Of a stretch of DNA of 64,000 nt, positions 42,569 to 53,817 are shown one piece after another (positions within the stretch are counted from its first letter, which is position 1; every line of letters starts with the position of its first letter). The stretch is taken from assembly GCF_050624435.1 (NCBI RefSeq), contig NC_134542.1, positions 113,195,677 through 113,259,676 of the forward strand. Reading direction: 5' to 3'. Origin of the DNA: Tenrec ecaudatus. Lineage: Eukaryota; Chordata; Mammalia; Afrosoricida; Tenrecidae. The position numbers and the translations under genes are program-made. Under the pieces are notes generated by a model that was given only the letters and a program-made list of their open reading frames with translations, made no database searches and was not told the origin of the DNA.

Positions 42569-42746
42569 GAAGGAACCATGCTGTTGACATGGAATTCAGT
42601 CCAGTGAGATACATTTTGGAAGTCTGGCCTCTAGAACTCTAAGATAATAAATGTGTATTGCTTAAAGTATTCATTTTATGTTAGATTGTTGCTTCAGTAT
42701 TAGGAGACTTGTTCATATTCTAATAGGCACCCTCCATGCCTTAGAA

Positions 42747-43232
42747 CAGTGGTTCTCAACCTGTGGGTCACAACCCCTTTTGGGGTCGAACGACCCTAGC
42801 ACAGGGATCGCCTAAGACCATCAGAAAACACATATTTCGGATGGTCTTAGGAACCAGGACACTGCTCCTCCATTGTCTCCAGGCGGGTCCGCCCACATGC
42901 AGATACACCCACAGATGAGTACCCGGTGTGAAGACTGTTACCCATGCTACACCATGCTTCAAGACAAAATTTCATTTATTTGTCATTAGGAATATATATT
43001 TCACAATATATAATTACATATTGTTTTTGTGATTGATCACTATGCTTTAATGATGTTCAATTTGTAACAATGAAAATGCATCTTGCATATTAGATATTTA
43101 CATGACGATTCATTACAGTAGCAAAATTACAGTTAAGAAGTAGCAATGAAAATAATTGTATGGTCGGGCTGTTACCACAACATGAGGAACTATTTTAAAA
43201 GGTCACGGCCTTCTGATGGTTGAGAACCACTG
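42747..43232 (-). mobile_element. SPIN hAT mini-element (non-autonomous)
   Basis: A 486-bp unit with hAT-type inverted ends: cagtggttctcaacctgtgg at 42747 and its reverse counterpart ggttgagaaccactg at 43232. Internal landmarks of the SPIN family are present in order on the plus strand: ccttttggggtcgaacgacc, gatggtcttaggaaccagga, gggtccgcccacatgcagat, ccggtgtgaagactgttacc, atattgtttttgtgattgat. There is no transposase ORF. The flanking 8-mers (ccttagaa, aagtacag) do not match, so the target duplication is lost or altered. SPIN is known to have entered several tetrapod lineages horizontally, tenrec among them. Confidence 0.93.
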
Positions 43233-43439
43233 AAGTACAGGGTACTCTATGAAGGAGCCATCAGACCTGCACCTCCCTGTCCACATTGACACTGTGCCAT
43301 TCAGTGACACTATCTATTGGGTTGTCTTCTTCCAGCCTTGGGGGACTCTAACACATGTGCCTGAGGCCCTGCAGTACGGGAGTCATCTCTGACGCAGGCT
43401 TCGTGTAAAATCCATGGTTAGTGGAACACAGTGTATGTT
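43233..43439. other. unassigned DNA
   Basis: Nothing recognisable between SPIN and the next SINE. Confidence 0.35.
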
Positions 43440-43585
43440 TTTAGTGTTGTTCCGTGTCAACAAGTTGATACCAACTTATCGTGATCCATGAGTTACACGG
43501 GTCGTTTGGTTTTCTTTGAGGTCATCGCTATGGGAACAATTCCTGAATGGTTAGCTGGTTCACACTTAACCATTGCACTTCCAGG
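43440..43585 (-). mobile_element. AfroSINE fragment
   Basis: Antisense tail (caacaagttgataccaactt) and head side (cttaaccattgcacttccag). The body is shortened. Confidence 0.6.
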
Positions 43586-43689
43586 AGTCTTTCATAGAAT
43601 GGAATTTTAAAAAGATTAGTCACGTTCGCGTAATTTCTTCCCTAAAAATGTGTGGCAAATTTTTTCATGATAAAAAAGACAATGCTAAC

Positions 43690-43745
43690 ACACACCCCTA
43701 CACCCACACCCCCTCATCCACACACACACCCCCCACACACACACA
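43690..43745. repeat. CA-rich low-complexity tract
   Basis: Imperfect cacacaccccc-type run next to the start of an L1 tail. Confidence 0.85.
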
Positions 43746-43746
43746 A

Positions 43747-44010
43747 GGAGGATGAACAACAGAAGTGTGGGTGAAGGGAGACAGTGGTCTGTGTAAGATA
43801 TGACAATAATAGTAATTTATAACTTATCAAGGGTTTATGATGGTGGTGGCTTTGGGGGAGGGACAAAAGAGGAGCTGATACCAAGGGCTCAAATAGAAAG
43901 TAAATGTTTAGAAAACGATGATGGCAGCATATGTACAAATATGCTTGATGCAATTGATGTCTGGAATTTTATAAGAGGTGTCAGATAAGAGCTCTCGATA
44001 AAATGCTAAA
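43747..44010 (+). mobile_element. L1 tail, first of two in tandem
   Basis: gtgtgggtgaagggagacag, aggagctgataccaagggct and tataagaggtgtcagataag, ending with gataaaatgctaaaaatgc. Older subfamily. Confidence 0.8.
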
Positions 44011-44015
44011 AATGC

Positions 44016-44208
44016 AATGCTTGGGGGGAGGTGAGTGGGGAGGGAGGAGGAAATGAGGAGCTTATGCCAAGGGTTCAAGTAAAAAGCAGGTGTTTTGAGA
44101 ATGATGATGGCAACATATGTACAAATGTGCTGGACACAATTGATATCTGTATGGATTGTGATAAGAGTTGTATGAACCCCTAATAAAGTGATTTTTAAAA
44201 AATACAAT
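44016..44208 (+). mobile_element. L1 tail, second of two in tandem
   Basis: A shorter copy: gaggaaatgaggagcttatg ... gtatgaacccctaataaagt gatttttaaaa. It is bracketed by aaatgcaatgct at about 44006 and aatacaatgct at about 44200, a plausible target duplication (about 7 bp, caatgct). Confidence 0.8.
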
Positions 44209-44699
44209 GCTTTTCTGAGGATGTAAGATGTGTTTTTGCTCAGTTTTAGTTACTGGACATTTGGAGTCATAAAGGGGCTAATACTTTCCATTCCTGTCTG
44301 AAAACGATGACCAGGCAGGGTATATATGTGCTGGAGAAGTGTGTCGAAGGGTGTAAGTAGTATGCCATACAGGAACAAGAAGTTAACATGCATTTTGATA
44401 AGGTCAAGATTCTAAAAGCAAAACACAAACATGAGCCATTAATAATTTATCCACTAGATGGTGGTGTAGGGTAAGCAAAAAAGAAACCATTCCCACAGCC
44501 TCAGACTTGTTAATGGAAAAAGGTACAATGTTTAGGACCCTTTGACTTTATAAAGTTCAAGTACTTCAGGAGGAAGAGGAAGAAAATCCATCAAATATTC
44601 GTCGATCTAGAGCGGAGAGACTGCCGTAGATGGACTGCCAAGCAGGAGATTCATAGAAATAACATGATCTCTGGATTTCAACTTCTCTAATGACCGGTT
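44209..44699. other. unassigned DNA
   Basis: Nothing recognisable. Confidence 0.35.
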
Positions 44700-44805
44700 A
44701 TGAGATGCTGGCACATTACTTAGTCTCCCAAACATTCACTTCCCACATTGGTATAATGGGTATTGAATTAATATCTTCCCTATAGGGAACAGAATTAAAG
44801 AATTT
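44700..44805 (+). mobile_element. MIR-like fragment
   Basis: gctggcacattacttagtct followed by cccacattggtataatggg matches the MIR order 'loses acttagcctctc ... tcatctgtaaaatggg'. Weak. Confidence 0.4.
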
Positions 44806-44987
44806 AAGACATAATAATCAGTTATTAATCATTCTTTACCCACGGTGAATGGGAAAACGAAGATTAAAAATCTGGACTTTATTCATGTAATCTCCAAGTA
44901 GGGTGGCAATGACATCAAGGAGAAATTTTTACTCTTTAGTTTTCTTTGCTTTGGATGACAGCTTTGCCTTGGCTCTGAAAAGTGTTG

Positions 44988-45093
44988 TGCTAAGAAGCCC
45001 TGGTGGTGTACCTCTTAAGTGCTTGGCTGCTAATGGGGCAGATGGAAGTTCAAATCCAACCACGAGCTCCCTGGAAACAAGATCTGGTAACTT
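44988..45093 (+). mobile_element. AfroSINE head fragment abutting an L1 3' UTR
   Basis: A good head (agaagccctggtggtgtacc, gctgctaatggggcagatgg) ends in the body at ctggtaacttcc. Within about 10 bp the L1 3' UTR starts. The SINE's own 3' half and tail are missing. Confidence 0.75.
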
Positions 45094-45103
45094 CCTTCCA
45101 AAA

Positions 45104-45755
45104 CAAAAAATCATATCATTGTGAATGAGGGGGCCTGTGCAGTGACGACCCTTACAGAAGGGCCACAGGGAGGAGACGAGCCAGTCAGGGTGTTGTACAG
45201 CACTGACGAAACATACTACTCGCTCTAGTTCTTTAATCCTCCCCCCACCCCACCCACCCCCACACACTATCGTTACCCCAATTTTTCCTTACAAACCCAG
45301 CTAAATCAGAGAATATACACTGGTACACATAAGAGCTGGTATCACAAAGAATTCAGGACAGGTAAACCTCTCAGGACCAAAATTGAGAGTAGCCATACCA
45401 GGAGGGGAAGGGGAAGGTGGGAGGATATAGGGAAAACCGATCACCATGAGAACCTTTAACCCCCTCCAAGGGGCATAGATGACAAAAAGTGGATGAAGGG
45501 AGACATCAGACAGTGTAAGACATGACAAAATAGTAATAATTCATAAATTATCAAGGGTTCATGAAGAAGGGAGGGTGAAGGAGGGAGGAGGGAAAATGAG
45601 GAGCTGATAGCAAGGGCTCAAGTAGAAAGAAAATGCTTTGAGAAGGATGATGCAACAAATGTACACATGTGCTTGACACAATGGATGGATGGATGGGTTG
45701 CATTAAGAGTTGCACAAGCCCCCAACAAAATGACTAAAAAGAAAGAAAGAAAACC
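45104..45755 (+). mobile_element. L1 3' UTR copy
   Basis: It runs from caaaaaatcatatcattgtg to aacaaaatgactaaaaagaa. Internal landmarks are gggccacagggaggagacga and aaaaagtggatgaagggaga. It is complete to the tail and truncated at its 5' side exactly where the SINE head ends. Confidence 0.87.
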
Positions 45756-45895
45756 CATGAGGAAGGGTTAGTCTATCGCGTAAGGTCCTATGAGACTAAA
45801 CAAAGTTGCAAATCTCTAGGAGAACACCTGCAGGGGACCTGCACTTCTGGCACTCCAGAGGATTGCTGAAATCATCGAACTGAATAACCACAAAC

Positions 45896-46092
45896 CAAAC
45901 TCACTGCCATCGAGTTGATGCCAACTCAGTGAGCCTGTAGAACAGGGTAGAGCTGCTCCAGTGAGTGTCCAAGATTGTAGCTCTTTACTGGAGTAGAAAG
46001 CCCCATCTTTCTCCCAGTGAGTGGCAGGGAGAACTGCTGATCTTGCAGTTAGCAGCCCAAAGCATAACCCCCATGCCACTAGGGGTCTGTGG
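45896..46092 (-). mobile_element. AfroSINE copy
   Basis: Antisense tail (cactgccatcgagttgatgc), body (tggagtagaaagccccatct) and head (atgccactaggggtct). Same orientation as the next copy. Confidence 0.88.
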
Positions 46093-46109
46093 AACTGGAT
46101 AAACCACGC

Positions 46110-46320
46110 CAAAGCAAACTCACTGCCATTGAGGCTATACAGACTCATAGAGACGCTCCCTAGAGGGCAGGGTAGAACTAACCTGGGGGTTTCTGAGATG
46201 GAAACTGTTGTTGGGAGTAGAAAGCCTTATCTTTCTCCCTCAGAGGCACTGCTGGTTTTGAACTACCAACCTTGTGGATTGTAGCCCAATGCCATAAGCA
46301 TTATACTGCCAGGTCTCCCC
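46110..46320 (-). mobile_element. AfroSINE copy
   Basis: Antisense tail (actcactgccattgaggcta), body, B-box side (ggttttgaactaccaacctt) and head (actgccaggtctccc). Confidence 0.88.
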
Positions 46321-46704
46321 GTGGAAAAATCCTTATCCCCAAATATATTTTACCTGTTACTGTCTTTAGCAAACTAATTCATTTGAGTGGAATTACAGCC
46401 TCTTTAAACCCAGTACCTAAAGTTCCTTGAGAAACCTGTATTTCAGAGAACAATTTTTCATAGCCTTGCCTCACTGAAAAAGTGGCTTCACTCTAAAGCA
46501 CTTAACATTTGGAAGACTGGGTTCTCTTAATGAGGGGAGGTGAATAGCCTTGGAAGAATAGCTTCCTCTACAGAGCACTTGGCCTCGTGGCTCTTCATTG
46601 TTTCAATGGCTCTCAATCTGAAGACACAGATTTCGAGAAGTCTTAAACAATAGAGCCCTTACCAAAAACAACAGCAGCAACAACAACAAAAAAACCAACA
46701 AAAC
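46321..46704. other. unassigned DNA with a (CAA)n run
   Basis: Short CAA/AAC repeats at about 46660-46695. Nothing else recognised. Confidence 0.4.
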
Positions 46705-46739
46705 ACCAAAGGTCCTCCTCAAGAAGGAAGACAGAGTTG

Positions 46740-47930
46740 AATGAGAAGGCTTGCTTTACCTGACGTTAACACATATTATACAGCCACAGTAGTCCAAAAC
46801 TCAAGGAACTGGTATAATGACATATACTCAGACCAATGGAAAATAATCGAAAACCCAGAAATAAAGTCATAAGCATACAGACAACAGATTTTTGATAAGG
46901 GCCCCAAAAATATCAACCGGGAAGCAGATGCCCTCTTCAACAAGTGGTGCTGGAAAAAAATGGATATCTACCTGCAGAAAAATGAAGCAAGATTTGTACC
47001 TCACTCCATGCACAAGAACAAACTCATAGTGGATCACAGACCTTGAGGTAAAAGCTCAAACTATTAGGGCCATCAATGAGGGAAATTGAGACAAACCCGA
47101 TAACTTGGGCACAGAGAATACATAGGCTACCAGAAATAGGGAAGGACACAAACATAGAGGAAGCACAAATTGACAAGTGGGATATACTGAAGATGAAACA
47201 CCTGTTTACATTGAATGAATTCATCAAGAGAGTAATAAGAGAGCCCACGAACTGGGAAAACATCTTTACAAATGACAAATCAGACAAAGGTCTTATTACT
47301 AAAATCTACAATACTCTGCTAGCTTCCCCAAAAACTAATTGCCCACTGAGGAGGTGGGCAAAGGACCTGAACAGAAGTTTCACAAGGGCAGAAATCCAAA
47401 TGGCCAATAAATATATGAGAAAATGTTCCAGATCTTTAGTCATAAGAGATATGCAAATTAAAACAACAATGAGGTACCACCTAACACCCTCAGAGATAGC
47501 CCAATTCAAAAAAATCAGAAAGCAACAACTGTTGGAGGGGCTGTAGGGAGACAGGAACTCTCATCCACTGCTGGTAGACCTGTAGTTTTCTACAGCCACT
47601 ATAGAAATCCATCTGCCGATACCTAAAACAGATGGAAATTGAGCTACCATGTGACCTAGCAATCCCTCTACTGGACATATACCCAGAAAAGGCAAGAAAC
47701 AAACCAAGACCAGACATCTGTGCTCCGGTGTTCATCGTGGCACAGTTCACAATTTCAAAGAGTTGGAAACAACCCAAATTTCCATGAACAGATGAATGGA
47801 TTAAAAAACTGTGGTACATACATACAATGGAGTACTACACATCCCTAAAAAGCAGTGATGAACACATGAAGCACATTGCTACATGGGAAGAACTGGAGGA
47901 AATCATGTCAAGTGAAGTGCCCAAATGACA
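46740..47930 (+). pseudogene. L1 ORF2 C-terminal region, broken
   Basis: Translated pieces in shifting frames include DQWKIIENPEIKS, QQIFDKGPKNINREADALFN, KWCWKKMDIYL, and an open run at 47076-47546 with IDKWDILKMKHLF, DKSDKGLI, RWAKDLNRSFTRAEIQMANK, and QIKTTMRYHLTPSEIA. Then come LPCDLAIPLLDIYPEKA and TDEWIKKLWYIHTMEYYTSL. This is the part of L1 ORF2p after the reverse-transcriptase domain, including its cysteine-rich end. Frameshifts and stops disable it. Confidence 0.88.
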
Positions 47931-49447
47931 AGTATAACATGAGTCTACTGAGGTAAGCTTAAAAATGCAAAAGGGGCATAGGGAAAAAAAGCTACTATAT
48001 ACAAACATTCCTGGGGTGAGGTCCAGGTAGTATGGTAGGGGCCAGATCAATCCAGGGATATATATGGTAGCCAACTAAAAAGGAGGGGGAAAAGAGAAAG
48101 AAAAGAAAAAAAGACATGGGTAGCAGGAAAACAGGACACTAACCCACCCAAGGGGAGGGTATCATTTATATCTCCACAGGGAAAGAGGGAGCAGACTTCA
48201 ACCCAGTGCTCCAAGATGTGGATGTAACATACTGGCATGAAGCAAGGAACCAATAGAGAGGTCTGAGGGGCTGGCCCCAATCCAACTACATGGACAGCCA
48301 CCCTCCCTGCAGAAGAATTCACTTCAGAGGACAGCACTGAAGCTACAGCTCAGGAGAGGAGCATGCCTGATCAGAGCACACAGGAAAAAAATGAAGGGGG
48401 AGGAAGAGAGAGTGGGTCACATCCTGACCCACCAAGCTCTAAGGATGATTTTCCTGCTCAGAGCAGCCAACACACAAAGAGGACCACACGGCCAACCCCA
48501 CCATGAGACATGACATCCCTCACTGACCCATAGTGCTACAGGGACCAACATTGGAGACAGTGCTGGAATTGTGTCTGATCTGACACCACCACACCAAGGG
48601 TAAACACTAAGGGTGTGCAAGAGTACAGAAAGGGGAGCAGAGCAACGGAGTCACCAGGGAATACCAAAAATAGACTTTAGAGTCAGGGTGTGGCACCCCA
48701 TCAGACTCAACTGGAAAACACTCATAAAGGCCAACAAGCAGACCTTGAACTATTTACAGGTTTTCTTTATTTTTTCTATCCTTGGTTTTTGTTGTTGTTG
48801 TTTTTTGTTTTCTTTTGTTGTTTTATTCTGCCCTGTCTTGTTTTTTGTGCATTATAGATAAGATAGAGGGAAAAACAATCTGGAGGAGCAAACAATAATG
48901 GACCAATGGTTCTGGGGGAACTTAGGAGAGAGTGGGGGCGGGGGAGAAGGAGGTGGGTGTTAACAAACCCAGGAAAAGGGAAAAACAAGTTATCTAAAAT
49001 CAATGGCATGGAGGGTATAGGAGGTCTGGTAGGGCTTGGTCAAGGGCAAAGTAATCAAGAGGAATTACTGAAACCCGAATTAAGGCTGAACATGATAGTG
49101 GGACAAGACGAAAGTAAAAGGAAATAGAGGAAAAAATCTAGGAGGCAAAGGGCATTTATAGAGGTCTAAATACAGGCAGGTACATATGTAGATATATTTA
49201 TATATAACAACAAGAAAATAAACCTATGTACATATACTTATAGGTCTAGTATTAAGGTAGCATATGAACATTGGGCCTCCACTCAAGTCCTCCGTCAATG
49301 AGAGAGCACTTTGTTCTACTAAACTGGCATTCCATGATACTCACCTTCCCAACAGGATCAGTGAAGACAAAAAGGGTGCATAAGCAAATGTGGTGAAGAA
49401 AGCTGATGGTGCCTGGCTATCAAAAGATATCGCATCTGGGGCCTTAA

Positions 49448-50084
49448 CCTCCCTGGCGGTCTAATTATGTCAGTAATTTTGTACCCAAAGTGGTACATTG
49501 TTTTGCATAAAATTTGTTGTTTTATATTGTAGGCCTGTAATTCTTAAGAAATTACTCATTTTAATCACTCTAGTAGATATTTCAGGTATGATAAGCTTTA
49601 GCACACAATTCTGTAATTCTAAGTCACTGTCATTTATCTGGTCTAAAACTCCTTTTGTGCTAAAGTGACACTTTTTTGATGCCATGGACAAAAAATTTCC
49701 CTGTAAAAATTTTTTCCAAATGACAGTGAAAGGGCAGGCAGGGAACTGGAGACTGATCTAGGGGAAAATCTGAGGTGATTTGCTTTGATACAATGTAATT
49801 CTCACGGGTTACACTGTACCACTCTATGTGGGTGTATGTCTCTTTTAGACTTGCAGCTTTGAATTTCCTGCCCAGTCCCACCCTGTGTAGTGACATTGCA
49901 TGCAGAAAACAGATGGACTGGAACGAGGAAAGTCAGATTGCTCTGCGATCACAGTGGAGGACACTGCTGGACCGGGGAGCAGATAAGGGACTTCTCTGCA
50001 GTGTAATCCGAGTGTGGCTTGGGGTTACCGCCTCTGACAGTTAACATTTACCCCAAGCCACACTCGAGAATACCGCCAGAGAGG
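49448..50084. mobile_element. piggyBac-type mini-element with TTAA target duplication
   Basis: A 637-bp unit sits between two TTAA tetranucleotides (49444-49447 and 50085-50088). Its ends are 13-bp inverted repeats with one mismatch: cctccctggcggt on the left and, reversed, cctctctggcggt on the right. The right side has a near-perfect hairpin: gagtgtggcttggggtta ... taccccaagccacactc (about 50010-50067). No transposase frame exists. The L1 3' UTR reads through once the insert and one TTAA are removed. TTAA duplication is specific to the piggyBac superfamily. Confidence 0.9.
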
Positions 50085-50867
50085 TTAAGGGGTTGAAGAT
50101 AAACAGGCGGCCATCTAGCAGAGAAGTAACAAAGCCCACATGGAAGAAGCACACCAGCCTGTGTGATCATGAGATGTCAATGGGATCAGGTATCAGGCAT
50201 CAAAGGACAAAAACCCATATCTCTGTGAATGAGGGGAGAGTGCGGAGTGGAGACCCAAAGCCCATCTGTCAGCAATTGGACATCCCTTATGGAAGGGTTG
50301 CCAGGTGGAGGCAAGCCAGTCAGGGTGCAGTATAACAATGATGAAACATACAACTTTCCTCTAGTCCTTTAATGCTTCTTGCCCTCCATGGTCATGATCC
50401 CAATTCTACCTTACAAATCTGGCTAGACCAGAGGATGTACACTGGTACAGATAGGAACTGGAAACACAGCGAACCAAGGACAGATAAACCACTTAGGACC
50501 AATAATGAGAGTAGCCATACCAGGAGGGTAAGGGAAAGGTGGGGGAGAGAGGGGGAACTGGTCACAATGATCTACATATAACCCCCTCCCTGGGGATGGA
50601 CAACAGAACAATGGGTGAAGGGAGACACCAGTTTGTGTAAGACATGAAAAAAAAATTATAAATTATCAAGGGTTCGTGAAGGAGGGAGGGAAGGTGGGGA
50701 GGGAGGGGAAAGTAATTAGGAGCTGATACTGCAAGCTCAAGTAGAAAGAAAATGTTTTAAAAATTATGATGGCAACAAGCATACAAATGTGCTTGACACA
50801 ATGGATGAATGGTTGGATTGTGATAAGAGTTGCACAAGGTCCCAGTAAAATGATTTCAAACAACAAC

Positions 50868-51058
50868 AAAGCTCACTGCCATAGAATCAGTTTGACTCAC
50901 GGCAACCCAATAGGACAGGGTAGAACTGTCCCTGTGGGTTTCTGAGACTTTAACTCGGCTGGAGGAGAGCACTTCATCTTTCTCCTGAAGAGCAGTGGCT
51001 GGTTTCAAACTCCTGACTTTACAGTTAGCAGCCCAACGTAACCACTAGGACACCTAGA
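50868..51058 (-). mobile_element. AfroSINE copy
   Basis: Antisense tail (agctcactgccatagaatca), body (gacagggtagaactgtccct) and head (gtaaccactaggacacctag). It starts right at the L1 tail. Confidence 0.88.
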
Positions 51059-51082
51059 CCCAGCTAAAGGCAGCCTACCTCT

Positions 51083-51245
51083 TGCTACCAAGTTGTTTCT
51101 GACTCATGGCAAACTCGCATGTGCGGGGTGAAACTGCACTTCCTAGTTGTCGGGTTGGGATCTTTCAGAAATAGACTATCTTTCAAGGGCCAAATCATCC
51201 CCTGGATGTAATCAAACCTCCAACATTTTGGTTAGTAACCCAGGA
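51083..51245 (-). mobile_element. AfroSINE copy, diverged
   Basis: Antisense tail ctaccaagttgtttctgact followed by catggcaaactcgc, and a head-side stretch caacattttggttagtaacc. Confidence 0.65.
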
Positions 51246-51710
51246 TTACAAACTCTGGCCCAATTTCTATATGCCCCTCACCATGAGATGAACAGTTCTT
51301 GGGGCCAATGGAAAGCATCCATCTAGCGAGCACTTTTCCTGCCCAGACCATGATATACGTGTCCAGAATTTCAAATTCCCTTGTTCCAATGGCCTCCATG
51401 CCATTTTCCAGAGCTTCTTCTCTAAATCTGCCTCCCTGTAAGGTAAACTGCCCTATGATGGCGGTATGCAATTCTAGCCCCAGGGATCCCCTAAAGGGAG
51501 ACCCCTCCTAGTACAGTTGGAATCAGAACTGGAGACAAGACTCACAAGGACCAAGGACCAGTCTCTTCTGGAACCACCACATCCTGCCCAAGGAGTTTAA
51601 TAATTTTGAACTCTAACATAGAGTTTAATTTTGAAATCTAACATAGACCTTCTGGTCTGTTATAACAGTTTATTTCTAAGGGCAGAAGGATTAAACCCAT
51701 TTCTATTTAA
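51246..51710. other. unassigned DNA
   Basis: Overlapping 70-79-codon frames lie on both strands (51232-51511). I see no domain in either and treat them as chance. Confidence 0.35.
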
Positions 51711-51711
51711 A

Positions 51712-51836
51712 GATGAAATTTTGGAAATGTTGATGGCAACATATGTACAAGTGTGCTTAATACAATTGAATGACGGACTGTCATAAGATTTGTAAGATCC
51801 CCCAATAAAATTTATTTAAAATAAATAAATAGATAT
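51712..51836 (+). mobile_element. short L1 tail
   Basis: gttgatggcaacatatgtac, caagtgtgcttaatacaatt, ending ccccaataaaatttatttaa and a GATA-like repeat. Confidence 0.82.
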
Positions 51837-51889
51837 TTAGATAGTTAGATAGATAAATAAATACATAGAGATAAAATACAACAGAAAGG

Positions 51890-51990
51890 ATTTGTGATCT
51901 TGGAAACCCAAAGGGACCATGCTGCTCTGTCTTATACTGTTGACATACGTTGGAATCAAGTGGTGGCAGTGGGTTTGGACCTGCATACTT
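51890..51990 (+). mobile_element. AfroSINE fragment (3' part)
   Basis: cttggaaacccaaagggacc and a tail gttggaatcaagtggtggca gtgggttt. Confidence 0.55.
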
Positions 51991-52254
51991 TCAGCAAACC
52001 TAGGGTGGCTGTGAGTCTGAGTATATCCCCCCCAACCCCCCACCCCCTTCATCTCCACCCCCAAGTGCTTCCATTGCCTCTCACTCTGTGCGGGGGAGGG
52101 AGGAAGGGAGGGGCCGACAGTCCAGAAGGGTAGGATATAAAACAGTATGGCAATTCTAAAGGTTCTCAAAGGAAAACACGTGGGATGGAATTGGTGGGAA
52201 AGCTAAGTATTTCACTAAGCGTGGCTGATGACTACATCATGGAAAGCAGCTATC

Positions 52255-52385
52255 GATTTCATGTCGTAACTATTTGACTTTAGGAAAAATTCTACTGTCT
52301 CTGAACTTCCGTTTCCTGCCATGTCAAATTGGGATGATTGAACCTACATCAGAGAGTTATGATGAGCTTCAGAGAGATGACAGGT
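52255..52385 (+). mobile_element. MIR-like fragment
   Basis: ttgactttaggaaaaattct, ctgaacttccgtttcctgcc, caaattgggatgattgaacc, and agagttatgatgagcttcag follow the MIR core in order. Confidence 0.6.
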
Positions 52386-53817
52386 AGTTTAGAACTGCCG
52401 ACCATGCAGATCGCAGCCCAACTTAAGTGCTAAATACCTATACAACATTGCCATCCTTCTATGATGATTGGCAATGTATAAAGTGGAGTTAAAGGCCACC
52501 CTGTGGTTTTGTGAGAACTTGCTCACATGGGTCCCGGGTCTGGATGCCACACTGAAATGGATACCTTGCTCACACCATCAGATGTCTCTGGAAGCAAAGT
52601 AAACCCTGTCGTGGAAAAACGGAAGTCCCACAGGAACATCTAGCAACTGTAGGTAGAAATACATGTGGATTAAAATCCAGTTGAGAATAAGCTGCCTTAA
52701 GACAATGTTCTGAAAGAGGAAACGGATCTGGTCTGCCTACTTCCAGTATCGGAGACATAAACGTGAGCCTTCCACGTGTTTCCCAGATCGGGTTGTCTCA
52801 CACCAGCCATCTCGCTGACAAAACACAGTGAGCGCTATCATGACACTCTTAATACATAATTGGATATTTTGGGAGACAACAGGTTATTTCCAAATAAAAA
52901 CTATGTGCAGTTTATTAAAGAGGCAGTCCTTGCACGGCACAGGTGACCAATTCAGCTGTCAGCCAGAAGGATGGAGGGCCACGTCAGCCCCAGGCATCCT
53001 GGGACTTTCTTACCAAAAGACCCAACAACGACTGAAACGTCCAAGGAGCCGAGTTGTTCTCTTACACACAGGGGTTCCATGCGCCAAAACTGACTCGAAG
53101 GGTTTAGAGCTAGTAAACTGAACATGACAAATAGACACACACTCTGGGGGATTTCATTCTTTCTTTATTCGCCTTTGTTAACAATCTCTGGTCAGTTATG
53201 ACTGTGGAAATAACTTTTGCTTGAGTTTAGCTTGGATTTTCTTTCTCCTCTTTCTGGGCAGGCCCTGCATAATTTCCTTTGTGAGTCATATCCCACTGGG
53301 TGCTTCCCAGCCTGCTGGGATAATCGCTTCCTCGTATTAAGTTTTTATTGCATTTGCAGAAAAATGTCCCTCTCCATAACAATAATCACTGAAGGTTCGG
53401 CTTTGAAGTAACAACGTCTTTAACAAGTTTAAGTAACAAAGCCTTTCACAGCGGAGTGTTCCTCCTGCTGTAGTTGCAGAAAGCCCTCTGGGTGCTGATT
53501 TACTGACTGGTGTGAGAACTCCTCCTGCTGGGTCGGTTCCGGATCCTGATCCTGATCCGTGGTCTGTCTTGGACAAACTCATTTCGTCTATATTCGACTC
53601 AAATGACACTGGGTTCTTATCAAAGTTGTGGAATTGGACTTCTCCTTTCATATGCAAAGGTGACCTTCCTAATTAGATCATATACAAAACATTGATTCTC
53701 CATTAAGTACTGTTGTAAATACCATTTTATTTCCTGCGCAACATTATTAAGCATCTTCTCTGGCCACAGTATTTCGTGGTTTATGATTTTTATTATTGCT
53801 CCCTCACTAATTGCTTG
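52386..53817. other. unassigned DNA
   Basis: A 106-codon minus-strand frame (53337-53657) contains a GSGSGSG run from a gatcctgatcctgatccg microrepeat. No domain recognised. Confidence 0.35.

Larger units (their letters stand above)
46705..50866 (+). mobile_element. 5'-truncated L1: ORF2 C-terminus plus long 3' UTR, interrupted by piggyBac
   Basis: The copy starts inside ORF2 and continues to ccagtaaaatgatttcaaac. ORF2 C-terminal sequence is recognisable to about 47930. From there an approximately 2.3-kb 3' UTR follows (excluding the piggyBac insert). It includes the ggggccttaa...gttgaagataaacaggcggc box, the purine-rich block and the tail. This copy shows that the many short 3' UTR fragments in this window belong to an L1, because here they are physically joined to ORF2. 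Confidence 0.92.

Noticed and set aside
51232-51511. Overlapping 70- and 79-codon frames on opposite strands
   Set aside because: No recognisable family. Paired frames on both strands are common by chance at this composition.
53337-53657. GSGSGSG-containing 106-codon frame
   Set aside because: The glycine-serine run comes from a short gatcct-type tandem repeat. No other protein feature.
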